Of a DNA stretch of 64,000 nt, positions 26,222 to 37,050 are shown piece by piece. The number at the start of each line of letters is the position of its first letter. Position 1 is the stretch's first letter. The position numbers and the translations under genes are program-made. Under the pieces are notes generated by a model. That model was not told the DNA's origin, did no database searches, and worked only from the letters and a program-made list of their open reading frames with translations. The stretch is from Noviherbaspirillum pedocola (GTDB taxonomy: Bacteria > Pseudomonadota > Gammaproteobacteria > Burkholderiales > Burkholderiaceae_D): NCBI RefSeq assembly GCF_016632335.1, contig NZ_JAEPBG010000020.1, forward strand, positions 1 to 64,000. The letters are read 5' to 3'.

Positions 26222-26805
26222 TGGAGTTCCCTGGAACGGTCCCATAAATTGGGGAGCTGTGTGTTGGAGTAACCGGAGATGAAGGACTTGCGCACGCCAT
26301 CTTCGGCGTAGACGGAACGTTTTACGGCGCCGATATTGGCGCCGTAGACATGGATACTGATCGACACGCGGTCGCCGTAGGCGTTATGCACCTGGTGGAT
26401 GTCGCCAATGGCAGGCGACACCGCTTCCACCTGTCCGGGATCGATGCGTACCGCTTCGCCTTGCGGCCTTGGATTTCCTTCCGCGTCGAGTGCGTAAGGC
26501 TGCGAATATTCCGCGCCCCTGAGCATGCCGATCAGGCCCCACACCGTGTGGTCATGAATCGGCGTGCGCTGCCCCGGCCCCCAGATGAATGCCACCACGC
26601 AGAAGCGTTCCGACGAATCACAGTGCAGCAATACCTGCTGGTAATGCTGAGGATGCGGCTGCGCGTAGATGTCGGGCAGCCAATCATCATGCTCGACCAG
26701 TTTCGCCAGCAGCGCGCTGCCTTCCTGCAGTATGCGTTCCTCGTCTGGACGCCCGTCGAGCAGTGCCGACAGGCTGATGATGAATTCACGTAGCGGTGCG
26801 ACCAT
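26218..26805 (-). CDS. cysteine dioxygenase-like cupin (thiol dioxygenase)
   Basis: The 195-residue protein is a single cupin with iron-ligand motifs TPIHDHTVWG (HxH) and DIHQVHNAYGDRVSISIHVYG, as in bacterial cysteine dioxygenase and 3-mercaptopropionate dioxygenase. The family converts a thiol to a sulfinate using Fe(II) and oxygen; which thiol is not clear from sequence. ATG 26805 follows GGAGACATGAC. It is the first gene of a two-gene operon with the rhodanese gene. Confidence 0.88.
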   Translation of the reverse strand: MVAPLREFIISLSALLDGRPDEERILQEGSALLAKLVEHDDWLPDIYAQPHPQHYQQVLLHCDSSERFCVVAFIWGPGQRTPIHDHTVWGLIGMLRGAEYSQPYALDAEGNPRPQGEAVRIDPGQVEAVSPAIGDIHQVHNAYGDRVSISIHVYGANIGAVKRSVYAEDGVRKSFISGYSNTQLPNLWDRSRELQ

Positions 26806-26896
26806 GTCATGTCTCCGGTGCTGTCTTGCCGACCCGATCGGGATCGTATTGTTTTGTCGCGCGGGAATTGGCTGCATAGTACATCGCTACGCTTCT

Positions 26897-28081
26897 TCAG
26901 ATGGAAGAAGAACAGGAAGTCACAGAAGCACGGCGACGACCACGCTCGCCCAGCCAGACCAGCACCAGGCCGCCGGCAGCCAGCGCCGTGCCGACCAGTG
27001 GCACGGCGGCAAAGCTCAACCCTTGGCTGATGACAGCCCCGCCCAGAGCAGCACCGATCGCATTACCAAGGTTGAATGCGCCGATGTTGACGGATGAAGC
27101 CAGACCCGGGGCCTGGGCCGCTGCCTGCATGACGCGCATCTGCACCGGGGGCACGATGCCAAAGGCGGCGGCGCCCCAGACAACGAGTCCGATGGCCGCG
27201 CCTGCGTGGGTAGTCAGCACCAGCGGCAGCAAGGCCATCACGATCGCAAGCGTGGCAAGGATGAGCTTGGTGGCGCCGTCGAGCGACCAGTCGGCCAGGC
27301 GACCGCCCAGGCTGTTACCGAGCGTGAAGCCGATGCCGATCAACACCAGGGCGATTGCCACGAAGCTCGGGCTGGCATGGGTGATATCGGCCAGCACTGG
27401 CGCCACATAGGTATAGAGCGCAAACATCGCGCCGGACCCCAGTACGGTAGTGCCCATGGCCAGCAGCACATCACGGCGCATGAGCACCTTCAGCTCGCGG
27501 CGCACATCCGGACGCATGCCGGGCTCGCCCTTGGGCAGCGCCAGCCACAGCGCGGCGATGGCAAGGAGGCCGAGCGCGGCCGTCCCGCCGAAGGCCAGGC
27601 GCCAGCCTATCTGCTGCCCGATCCAGGTGGCAGCCGGAACACCGCCTACGTTGGCCACGGTCAAGCCCATGAACATGGCCGCAATCGCGCTGGCCTGTTT
27701 TTCCCGGGGAACGACACTGGCCGCCACCACGGACCCGATGCCGAAGAAGGCGCCATGATTCAGGCTCGTGATGAGGCGCGACAGTAGCAGTGTCGTATAG
27801 CCGGGAGCGAATGCGGACAACAGGTTGCCGATGGTGAAGATGAGCATCAGCGACATCAGGGCCGCACGTTTGCCATATCGGCTGAAGAGCAAGGTCATGA
27901 CAGGCGCGCCGGCCATGACCCCGATGGCATAAGCGGACACGAGCATGCCCGCGCTGGGAATGCTCACTCCCACGCCGTCGGCGATGACGGGCAACAGTCC
28001 CATGGGCGTGAATTCAGTGGTGCCAATGGCGAACGCGCCTATGGCCAGGGCAAATAGAGCAGTAGAAGATTTCAACGGCAC
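26897..28081 (-). CDS. MFS transporter, AraJ/YdhP-like exporter
   Basis: The 394-residue protein has 12 predicted helices and the DHA1-type opening GAFAIGTTEFTPMGLLPVIA, plus SRYGKRAALM after helix 2 and SLNHGAFFGIGSVVA in helix 4. This is the AraJ/YdhP exporter group; substrate unknown. The frame opens at GTG 28081, but GGAGAA is only one base away; TTG at 28075 has better spacing, so the start is uncertain by two codons. It is divergent from a LysR gene 106 bases away, its likely regulator. Confidence 0.85.
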   Translation of the reverse strand: MPLKSSTALFALAIGAFAIGTTEFTPMGLLPVIADGVGVSIPSAGMLVSAYAIGVMAGAPVMTLLFSRYGKRAALMSLMLIFTIGNLLSAFAPGYTTLLLSRLITSLNHGAFFGIGSVVAASVVPREKQASAIAAMFMGLTVANVGGVPAATWIGQQIGWRLAFGGTAALGLLAIAALWLALPKGEPGMRPDVRRELKVLMRRDVLLAMGTTVLGSGAMFALYTYVAPVLADITHASPSFVAIALVLIGIGFTLGNSLGGRLADWSLDGATKLILATLAIVMALLPLVLTTHAGAAIGLVVWGAAAFGIVPPVQMRVMQAAAQAPGLASSVNIGAFNLGNAIGAALGGAVISQGLSFAAVPLVGTALAAGGLVLVWLGERGRRRASVTSCSSSI

Positions 28082-28187
28082 TTCTCCATGAAAGGAAGGG
28101 ATTGATCTTTCGATGGCGCATTGTGCCGGCTTTATATTTGCAGATTAAGCGTAGCCGCCGCTAGAATCTTTTGATTTCAGGTCAAGA

Positions 28188-29090
28188 ATGAAAACCACGC
28201 TCGACGAATTGCAGGCCTTCGTGGCCGTCGTGGACACGGGTTCCATCACCGCGGCATCGGAACTGCTCGGGCTGACGGTATCGGCCGTGAGTCGTACGCT
28301 GGGTCGGCTGGAAGAAAAACTGCAGACCACGCTTCTGCGTCGCACGACGCGGCGGCTGGAGCTGACTGAGGAAGGCGCAGCCTTCCTGCAGCACGCCCGC
28401 GCCATCCTTGCCTCGGTCGATGAAGCGGAAGAGCAGATGGCGGCGCGGCGCTTGCGTCCGGCCGGTCGGCTGCGCGTCGATGCCGCGACGCCTTTCATGC
28501 TCCACGTGCTCGTGCCCCTGATCGAAGGTTTTCGCGCCCGTTATCCCGAAGTGGACCTGGAACTGAATTCGAACGAAGGCATTACCGACCTGATCGAGAA
28601 ACGTACGGACGTGGCCTTCCGCATAGGCGTCTTGAAGGATTCCACCTTGCACGCCCGGCCCGTCGGCGCCAGCCGCTTGCGCATGCTCGCCAGTCCCGCC
28701 TATATCGAGCGCCACGGTATGCCAGCCAAGCCGGCTCAGCTGCAGCAGCATGTGCTGTTGGGCTTTAGCCACCCCGACACACTGAACGACTGGCCGCTGC
28801 ACGATGCCAACGGAAGCGTCCTGCACATCCAGCCAGACATCGCGTCTTCCAGCGGCGAAACGCTGCGGCACATGGCCCTGGCGGGCCTGGGCATTGCCTG
28901 CCTGTCAGACTTCATGACGCGCGAGGATCGTCGTCGTGGAAAGCTGGTGCCACTCTTTGCGAAACAGGCACTGGACGTACGCCAGGCGGTCAACGCCGTC
29001 TACTACCGCAATACCGCGCTGGCCGCGCGCATTACCTGTTTCGTGGACCATGTGGTGCAAACCTTGGGCAAGAAACCATTCGATGCCTGA
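28188..29090 (+). CDS. LysR family regulator
   Basis: The 300-residue protein has an N-terminal winged helix (LQAFVAVVDTGSITAASELLGLTVSAVSRTLGRLEEKL) with the residues usual for the LysR CrgA/DsdC-like group, and a C-terminal effector domain (RLRVDAATPFMLHVL, LRHMALAGLGIACLSDF). It is divergent from the AraJ-like exporter and probably controls it. ATG 28188 has a weak AGGTCAAGA site. No effector can be predicted. Confidence 0.9.
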   Translation: MKTTLDELQAFVAVVDTGSITAASELLGLTVSAVSRTLGRLEEKLQTTLLRRTTRRLELTEEGAAFLQHARAILASVDEAEEQMAARRLRPAGRLRVDAATPFMLHVLVPLIEGFRARYPEVDLELNSNEGITDLIEKRTDVAFRIGVLKDSTLHARPVGASRLRMLASPAYIERHGMPAKPAQLQQHVLLGFSHPDTLNDWPLHDANGSVLHIQPDIASSSGETLRHMALAGLGIACLSDFMTREDRRRGKLVPLFAKQALDVRQAVNAVYYRNTALAARITCFVDHVVQTLGKKPFDA

Positions 29091-29346
29091 CGCTTGGGCG
29101 CCAGTACATTCATGGAACTGTTACCGGGTCTCGCCGCACGCGATACCGATGGCCATAAGGCTATGGTGGGTGACGACCTTAAGCAGACGTTCCTCACCAC
29201 ATCTACGGTCTGGAAGTTAGATTCACAACGCGTCAGAAGCTTCTCGTTTCCAGTCTTCAGTACGAAACCGTACGGCTTCGGCTGGTACGCCGACCGCACT
29301 TTGTACATCATGGCCTGACTGATTGCTATAGACCCAATGCCAGGAT

Positions 29347-30180
29347 TTACTGGACGGTGGCTGATTGCCCAAGCAGCTTCCATTGTGCATCAGAGATGGC
29401 GCGATGTTCGCCAGCTTGGACTCCATACATCACGGCATCTATACCGGCAAGGATACGAACTGGAGGCGACTCCAGCTCGGCGAGCGCAAGCACCATGACA
29501 GCATGCCCTGCCGGATCGCCGAGATATGAACGGTATTCCGACGATTGCATCATCGCGATGGTGGCGCCAACCGTCTTGGCATAGGCAGGATCCGGCTCAC
29601 TCACCGTGAGTGAAGAAGACTCCGCGAAACGGGTACGCATTCCGCCAGGCTCGACGGCCGTCACCTTGATGCCAAGCGGCCCGACCTCGAGCGCCAGGCT
29701 TTCCGCAAGTGCCGATACCGCAGCCTTCGAAGCGTAATAGAAGGCTGCGCCAGGCGTCGCGATACGCGCGCCAATTGACGAGATCAGGATGATGTGACCA
29801 TGGCCCTGTCTACGCAGCGTCGGGATGATGGCCTGGCACGCATGCACTGCGCCGATCAGATTGGTATCAAGCAGGCGGCGGACGACCTCGACCGGTGTAT
29901 TTTCGACAGGCCCTACCGCCCCAAAGCCAGCATTGTTCACCAGTACGTCGATCGCTCCGAAGCGGGTGACGCCTGCCGCGACCGCCGCATCCCAGGCCGG
30001 CCGGCAATGAACATCCAAGCCGAGGGCCAGCAGATTATCGGGGTGTCGTGCGGCAAGCTCATCAAGCGTTGAAACCTTGCGCGCTGTCGCGATAACGCGA
30101 TGGCCAGCGGCGAGCGCGGCCTCTACGACCGCCCGGCCCAAGCCAACGGAGCTACCGGTAACCATCCAGACCTTTGACAT
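29347..30180 (-). CDS. short-chain dehydrogenase/reductase
   Basis: The 277-residue protein carries the SDR cofactor motif TGSSVGLGRA, the structural NNAGFG, and the catalytic Ser with YYASK. The long C-terminal region with PGGMRTRF resembles classical SDRs of the YusZ type. ATG 30180 follows AAAGGAAAGCGAC. It is monocistronic; substrate unknown. The gap 29091-29346 upstream on the left shows no gene. Confidence 0.85.
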   Translation of the reverse strand: MSKVWMVTGSSVGLGRAVVEAALAAGHRVIATARKVSTLDELAARHPDNLLALGLDVHCRPAWDAAVAAGVTRFGAIDVLVNNAGFGAVGPVENTPVEVVRRLLDTNLIGAVHACQAIIPTLRRQGHGHIILISSIGARIATPGAAFYYASKAAVSALAESLALEVGPLGIKVTAVEPGGMRTRFAESSSLTVSEPDPAYAKTVGATIAMMQSSEYRSYLGDPAGHAVMVLALAELESPPVRILAGIDAVMYGVQAGEHRAISDAQWKLLGQSATVQ

Positions 30181-30408
30181 GTCGCTTTCCTTTGACTTGA
30201 TGACATCGCCCATTCTGGGGAGCGCTTCCCGCCAAACAAACAGCGAATCTGCAAATTCATCGTTTCGATTGGCGGAATGATGCCGTAGGCGTTCGCGTCA
30301 AACGCCCGCCAGCAATGAAGCTTTGCATGTCTAATGATGTCGCATCCGGCCAAGGGCGCGATCTGATCAAGGAAGCTGCAGCGGACGATATGCGCAGCCC
30401 ATCCATCT

Positions 30409-31335
30409 TTACAGGGCGTCAGTCCCAGCGAGCATGCCGTGAGGGCGCGTCCGGAAAATCTCATGCAGGAAATCGACGAACACCTTCACCTTGGCAGCGC
30501 GCAGTTGCCGTTGCTGGAACAGCACCGCCACGTCCGGGCCTGGCGCCGTCCAGTCCGTCAATAGCGGCACCAACGCGCCGCTCGCGATCCTGTCCTGCAC
30601 CGAGACCGACAGTACCTGGATAATGCCGCCGCCGGCGATCGCCGCGCCGATCAGGCTCTCGACGTGATCGGTGACGAAGATGCCCCGCGGGGCGATCGAG
30701 CTGACCTGGCCATCGCGCTGGAAATACCAGGGCCGGACACGGCGCGACTTCGGGTAGAGGAAATTCAGGCACGCGAAGCGGTCCAGGTCTTCCGGCGATG
30801 TCGGGCTGCCGCGCCGGGCCAGGTAATCCGGTGAGGCGCAGCAGACGTAGCGCGTGCCTGCCAATGTCTGCGCCACCAGGCGGGAGTCAACCAGATTCCC
30901 GATTCTGACGAGCACATCGATGCCTTCGTCGACCATGTCGACCAGCCGGTCATTGGCGCTCATGCGTACCGTAACTTCCGGATAATCCGTCAGAAAGCGC
31001 GGGAGCGCCGGAGAGATGATCCTGGTGCCGATAATCCCGGGCATATCGACCCGCAATAGGCCGCTCGGGGCTGTCGTCGAGTGGCGTAGGACGTCTTCCA
31101 GCTCGTTCATGTCCGCCAGCAGGCGCATGGCGTTTTCGTAGCACTGGCGCCCCTCTTCGGTGACGGACATGCTGCGCGTCGTCCGATTCAGCAGTTTGAC
31201 GCGAAAGTGTGCCTCGAGCGCCGCTACTTGGGTGGTGACCGAGGTCGTGGAGATCCCGAGCCGGTCGGCGGCACGCCTGAACCCTCCCGCATCCACGACA
31301 CTGCAGAAGACTTTCAACGCATCCAGGCGATCCAT
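30409..31335 (-). CDS. LysR family regulator
   Basis: The 308-residue protein has a LysR winged helix (LKVFCSVVDAGGFRRAADRLGISTTSVTTQVAALEAHF) and an effector domain with LLRVDMPGIIGTRIISPAL and DVLVRIGNLVDSRLVAQ, typical of the CrgA/DhcR group. It is divergent from the quinone oxidoreductase gene, with a 152-base shared region, and probably regulates it. ATG 31335 follows a weak AGAGAAAGAAGAG. Confidence 0.9.
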   Translation of the reverse strand: MDRLDALKVFCSVVDAGGFRRAADRLGISTTSVTTQVAALEAHFRVKLLNRTTRSMSVTEEGRQCYENAMRLLADMNELEDVLRHSTTAPSGLLRVDMPGIIGTRIISPALPRFLTDYPEVTVRMSANDRLVDMVDEGIDVLVRIGNLVDSRLVAQTLAGTRYVCCASPDYLARRGSPTSPEDLDRFACLNFLYPKSRRVRPWYFQRDGQVSSIAPRGIFVTDHVESLIGAAIAGGGIIQVLSVSVQDRIASGALVPLLTDWTAPGPDVAVLFQQRQLRAAKVKVFVDFLHEIFRTRPHGMLAGTDAL

Positions 31336-31487
31336 TCTCTTCTTTCTCTGATTGCTCCACGACGGCCGAGAATTGTAGCAGCGCCCTTCGACTGTTCTGG
31401 AATCCGGAATTCTGCATTGGCCACTGCCCCGTTTTTTCGCAGCGGCGCGGCCCGTACACTGGATCGCATCCATTGAAAGGAGTGATC

Positions 31488-32489
31488 ATGACTACCCCCA
31501 CCACCATGCAAGCAGTCGTCCTGCAATCCTTCGGCGAGCCGATGATGCTGACCGATGTCGCGCGCCCCTCGGCAGGTCCCGGCCAAGTGCTGGTCCGGAT
31601 CGAAGCGAGCGGCGTCAACCCGCTGGACACCAAAATCGCCGCCGGCAAGGCCGACCATGCCCGTACTGTCCTGCCGGCGATTCTCGGCATCGACATGGCT
31701 GGCGTGGTCGAAGCAGTCGGCGGTGGCGTTGCCGGATTCCAGCCGGGCGACGAGGTGTACGGCATGAGCGGCGGCATCGCCGGCGTGCAGGGTTCGCTGG
31801 CCCAGTACGCAGCGGTCGATGCGGAACTGCTCGCCCACAAGCCGAAGACGATGTCGATGCGCGAAGCCGCCGCCTTGCCGCTCGTCTTCATTACCGCCTG
31901 GGAAGGCCTGGTCGACCGCGCCCAGGTTGGGCATGGCGCAAAGGTGCTAGTGCATGGGGGAGCCGGTGGCGTCGGCCATATCGCCGTGCAGATCGCGCGT
32001 GCATTCGGCGCCGAGGTCTACGCGACCGGCGAGGCCAGCCAGCGTGCCACTATCGAAGGGTATGGCGCGACCGCCATCGACTTCAGGGCCAACACTGTGG
32101 AAGATTATGTCGATCGGTACACCGCGGGCGACGGCTTCGACATCGTGTACGACACGGTCGGCGGTGCGACGCTGGACGCATCCTTCCGCGCGGCGCGACT
32201 CTACGGCGGACATGTTGTCAGCTGCCTGGGCTGGGGCACCCATGCACTGGCGCCGCTTTCCTTCCGCGCGGCGACCTATTCCGGGGTGTTCACCCTGCTG
32301 CCGCTCATCCGCGGCAAGGGGCGCGCCGCGCATGGTGCCATCATGCGCGAAGCCACCCGCCTCGTCGAGGCCGGCAAGATCAAGGTGCGGCTCGATCCGA
32401 CGAGGTACACCCTGGGCGACGTGACTGCTGCACACCGCGACCTCATCGATGGCAAAGCCGACGGCAAGCTCGTGATCTCGGTTGCCTGA
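31488..32489 (+). CDS. zinc-independent medium-chain quinone oxidoreductase
   Basis: The 333-residue protein has an MDR fold without the zinc-binding cysteines: ASGVNPLDTKIAAGKA, GIDMAGVVEAVGGGVAGFQPGDEVYG, nucleotide motif VHGGAGGVGHIAVQIARAFGAEVYAT and a C-terminal DGKADGKLVISV. It should be an NADPH-dependent quinone or enone reductase. ATG 31488 follows AAAGGAGTGATC. A LysR gene is divergent. The 3' end overlaps the antisense DeoR remnant. Confidence 0.88.
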   Translation: MTTPTTMQAVVLQSFGEPMMLTDVARPSAGPGQVLVRIEASGVNPLDTKIAAGKADHARTVLPAILGIDMAGVVEAVGGGVAGFQPGDEVYGMSGGIAGVQGSLAQYAAVDAELLAHKPKTMSMREAAALPLVFITAWEGLVDRAQVGHGAKVLVHGGAGGVGHIAVQIARAFGAEVYATGEASQRATIEGYGATAIDFRANTVEDYVDRYTAGDGFDIVYDTVGGATLDASFRAARLYGGHVVSCLGWGTHALAPLSFRAATYSGVFTLLPLIRGKGRAAHGAIMREATRLVEAGKIKVRLDPTRYTLGDVTAAHRDLIDGKADGKLVISVA

Positions 32490-32841
32490 AAAGGAAAGCA
32501 TGAGCGACCACAGGAAAGTGCAAGAGGTGCTCGCAAAATATGCGTGAACAGCGGACAGGCGGGATGGGACGGCGATGAGCAGCTTGTTCATCGAAGAGGT
32601 CCGGGTCGAGATCAAGGGCAACACGCTGATTGACTGCCAAATGAGGCAGAAGCGCAGGCGACGGGGCGGCGGCGCCGTAGGTCCGTACGATACAGCCGTC
32701 GTTGGCAAGCTCGGCAAGATCGCGGCGGATCGAGGACTCCGAAACCCCGAAGCGGCGGCTCAGTGCTTCGGCGTTCGTCGCCTCCTTGTTGACGATGTCG
32801 AGGATCACTTCACGGCGTTTTTCAGTTTTTGTCATTGCCAT
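32443..32841 (-). pseudogene. truncated DeoR family regulator
   Basis: The first 58 codons (32668-32841) encode a clear DeoR winged helix: KRREVILDIVNKEATNAEAL, SRRFGVSESSIRRDLAELAN and the usual VRTYG turn. After that the frame runs into sequence with no resemblance to the DeoR sugar-phosphate sensor domain, and ends 132 codons from the start inside the neighbouring oxidoreductase gene. A functional DeoR protein is about 250 residues, so this is a decayed 5' fragment. It follows the PdxA remnant on the same strand, as if both once ended the acid-sugar operon. Confidence 0.75.
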
Positions 32842-33039
32842 CCAACGTTGCGGCGCATGGTGGTCAGACTGAACGGCCCCAGCGCAAAGCAGCCGCGAAC
32901 AGAGGGCGCCGACAACCGCATTGTCTGCAACAGGCCCGCGCGCAGAGTCGTATTTTCAGGTGCCTAAGGCTGGTTAATGTGCCCGGCGAAGCCAATACGT
33001 CAGACATGCCGTCATATCCCGGAATAGTTGGACCGGGCG

Positions 33040-33198
33040 TCAGCCGCGCCGCGTGGCTAGGGCGATGGCCTTGCGCCTTGCTTCCAGCATGCTGCCTTCG
33101 TCGGCGAAGCCTGTGCCTGCGATGTCGAAAGCCGTGCCGTGGTCCACCGAGCTGCGATTTACCGGCAAGCCAACGGTGATGTTGACCCCCGGTCGGTA
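33040..33198 (-). pseudogene. C-terminal remnant of a PdxA-type dehydrogenase
   Basis: Read leftward, this 52-codon stretch contains [20 protein letters not shown] followed by [20 protein letters not shown] and a TGA stop. That is the C-terminus of the 4-hydroxythreonine-4-phosphate dehydrogenase family, including the metal-ligand His of DHGTA. Upstream of GVNITVG the frame no longer matches: the usual YHDQG region is absent, so about 85 percent of the gene is gone. PdxA2 proteins oxidise 4-phospho-threonate or -erythronate made by DUF1537 kinases, and such a kinase is encoded at 39991-41391. It is therefore a relic of that operon. Confidence 0.85.
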
Positions 33199-33264
33199 GG
33201 ATGTCTCACCAGATTTTTGCGCTAAGCCTTCTTGACATGGGAAGAGCTTTTTTACGAGACGTAC

Positions 33265-36010
<2,746 letters not shown>

Positions 36011-36175
36011 GCCAGTCTCTCTCTAGTCCGTCGCCGTGATCAATATCACGCGCAAATCATTCACTTCCTGAGGCTTGGCCCGGCGAGGAACTCGCCACCG
36101 GGCGCTCCGGGGCGCCTCTGCTCGTCGCCATACAGCGGAGTCCGATTCAGGGCCATGACGCTCGTTTTGTCCTGG

Positions 36176-36209
36176 ACGCCAGTCCTGGATGACGGCTGGC
36201 GTGCTTTTT
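36176..36209 (+). terminator. hairpin with T run in the SDR-pyk gap
   Basis: ACGCCAG (36176-36182) pairs with CTGGCGT (36196-36202), and GCTTTTTC follows on the plus strand. On the minus strand, in the direction of the operon, only CCAGGACAAAAC follows. It may weaken read-through from the SDR gene into pyruvate kinase or mark a separate promoter for pyk-eno. Confidence 0.4.
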
Positions 36210-36259
36210 CCTTGATGCCGTGTGCGCTCTCTGCTTGCTGAGATGCGCAAGTCCACGCC

Positions 36260-37036
36260 TTACGCCAGCTTGCGCGCTCCCGATGCCAAGAAGCCACCAT
36301 CCACCGGCAGATCCACACCTGTGGTGTACCCGGCCTCTTCTCCGACGAAATACATCACGGCCGCAGCGATTTCCGCAGTCGATCCATAACGATCCATGGG
36401 AATGGCGTGGGTATATTCCTTGCGGAACTGGTCCGTGTGGAGCACGCGGGTCATCGGCGTGTCGACCGGACCGGGCGATACCGTGTTTGCGGTGATGCCA
36501 TGCTCGGCGAGTTCCACGGCCATCTGCCGCGTCAGCGCAATGACCGCTCCCTTCGATGTGCCGTAGGCAGTGCGCCCCGTGCCCACAGAACGCTGGCCTG
36601 CAACCGATGCCAAGTTCACGATACGTCCCCATTTATGCTTGAGCATCAGCCGGGCTGCATGCTGAGCGCACAGTAGCGTGCCGGTGACGTTGACATTCAT
36701 CGTTGCGAGGAAATTCTCAAGCGGGAATTCGAGGAAAGGAAAGACCTTTGCGATGCCGGCGCAGTTCACCAGTACATCGCAGCGGGCATGCCGGCTTTCG
36801 ATTTCGCTGAAGGCCTGTGCCACGGATGCAGCATCGCCTGCGTCGATCTGCTGGGCCTCGGCGCGCAAGCCTGTTGCGCTGAGTTGCCCCACGCGTTCCT
36901 TTGCGGCTTCCATGTCGCGATCTGCGACGACCACTGTGTAGCCCGCTGCGCCAAGGCGCTGACAGACTTCCGCGCCTATGCCCATGGCGCCGCCGACGAC
37001 GACGGCAACGCGATCCTGATTGCTCTGATTCTGCAT
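36260..37036 (-). CDS. SDR dehydrogenase of the acid-sugar operon
   Basis: The 258-residue protein is a classical SDR: VVVGGAMGIGAEVCQRLGAAG (NAD motif, with Gly for the usual Thr), NCAGIAK, catalytic Ser in NLASVAGQRS, Tyr/Lys in AYGTSKGA, and PGPVDTPMT. Position after a TRAP transporter, DUF1537 kinase and RuBisCO-like gene suggests it oxidises the imported sugar acid to the 3-oxo acid that the kinase phosphorylates. ATG 37036 follows ACAGGAGAACACT. It is 14 bases after the permease gene. Confidence 0.85.
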   Translation of the reverse strand: MQNQSNQDRVAVVVGGAMGIGAEVCQRLGAAGYTVVVADRDMEAAKERVGQLSATGLRAEAQQIDAGDAASVAQAFSEIESRHARCDVLVNCAGIAKVFPFLEFPLENFLATMNVNVTGTLLCAQHAARLMLKHKWGRIVNLASVAGQRSVGTGRTAYGTSKGAVIALTRQMAVELAEHGITANTVSPGPVDTPMTRVLHTDQFRKEYTHAIPMDRYGSTAEIAAAVMYFVGEEAGYTTGVDLPVDGGFLASGARKLA

Positions 37037-37050
37037 AGTGTTCTCCTGTG

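Noticed and set aside
29094-29318. 74-codon plus-strand frame after the LysR gene
   Set aside because: No ribosome site, hydrophobic core or family match; I could not support it as a gene or as an insertion-sequence remnant.
33224-33253. Rightward terminator-like structure near the enolase end
   Set aside because: The stem has a bulge and no plus-strand gene precedes it; it probably arises by chance in the decayed PdxA region.
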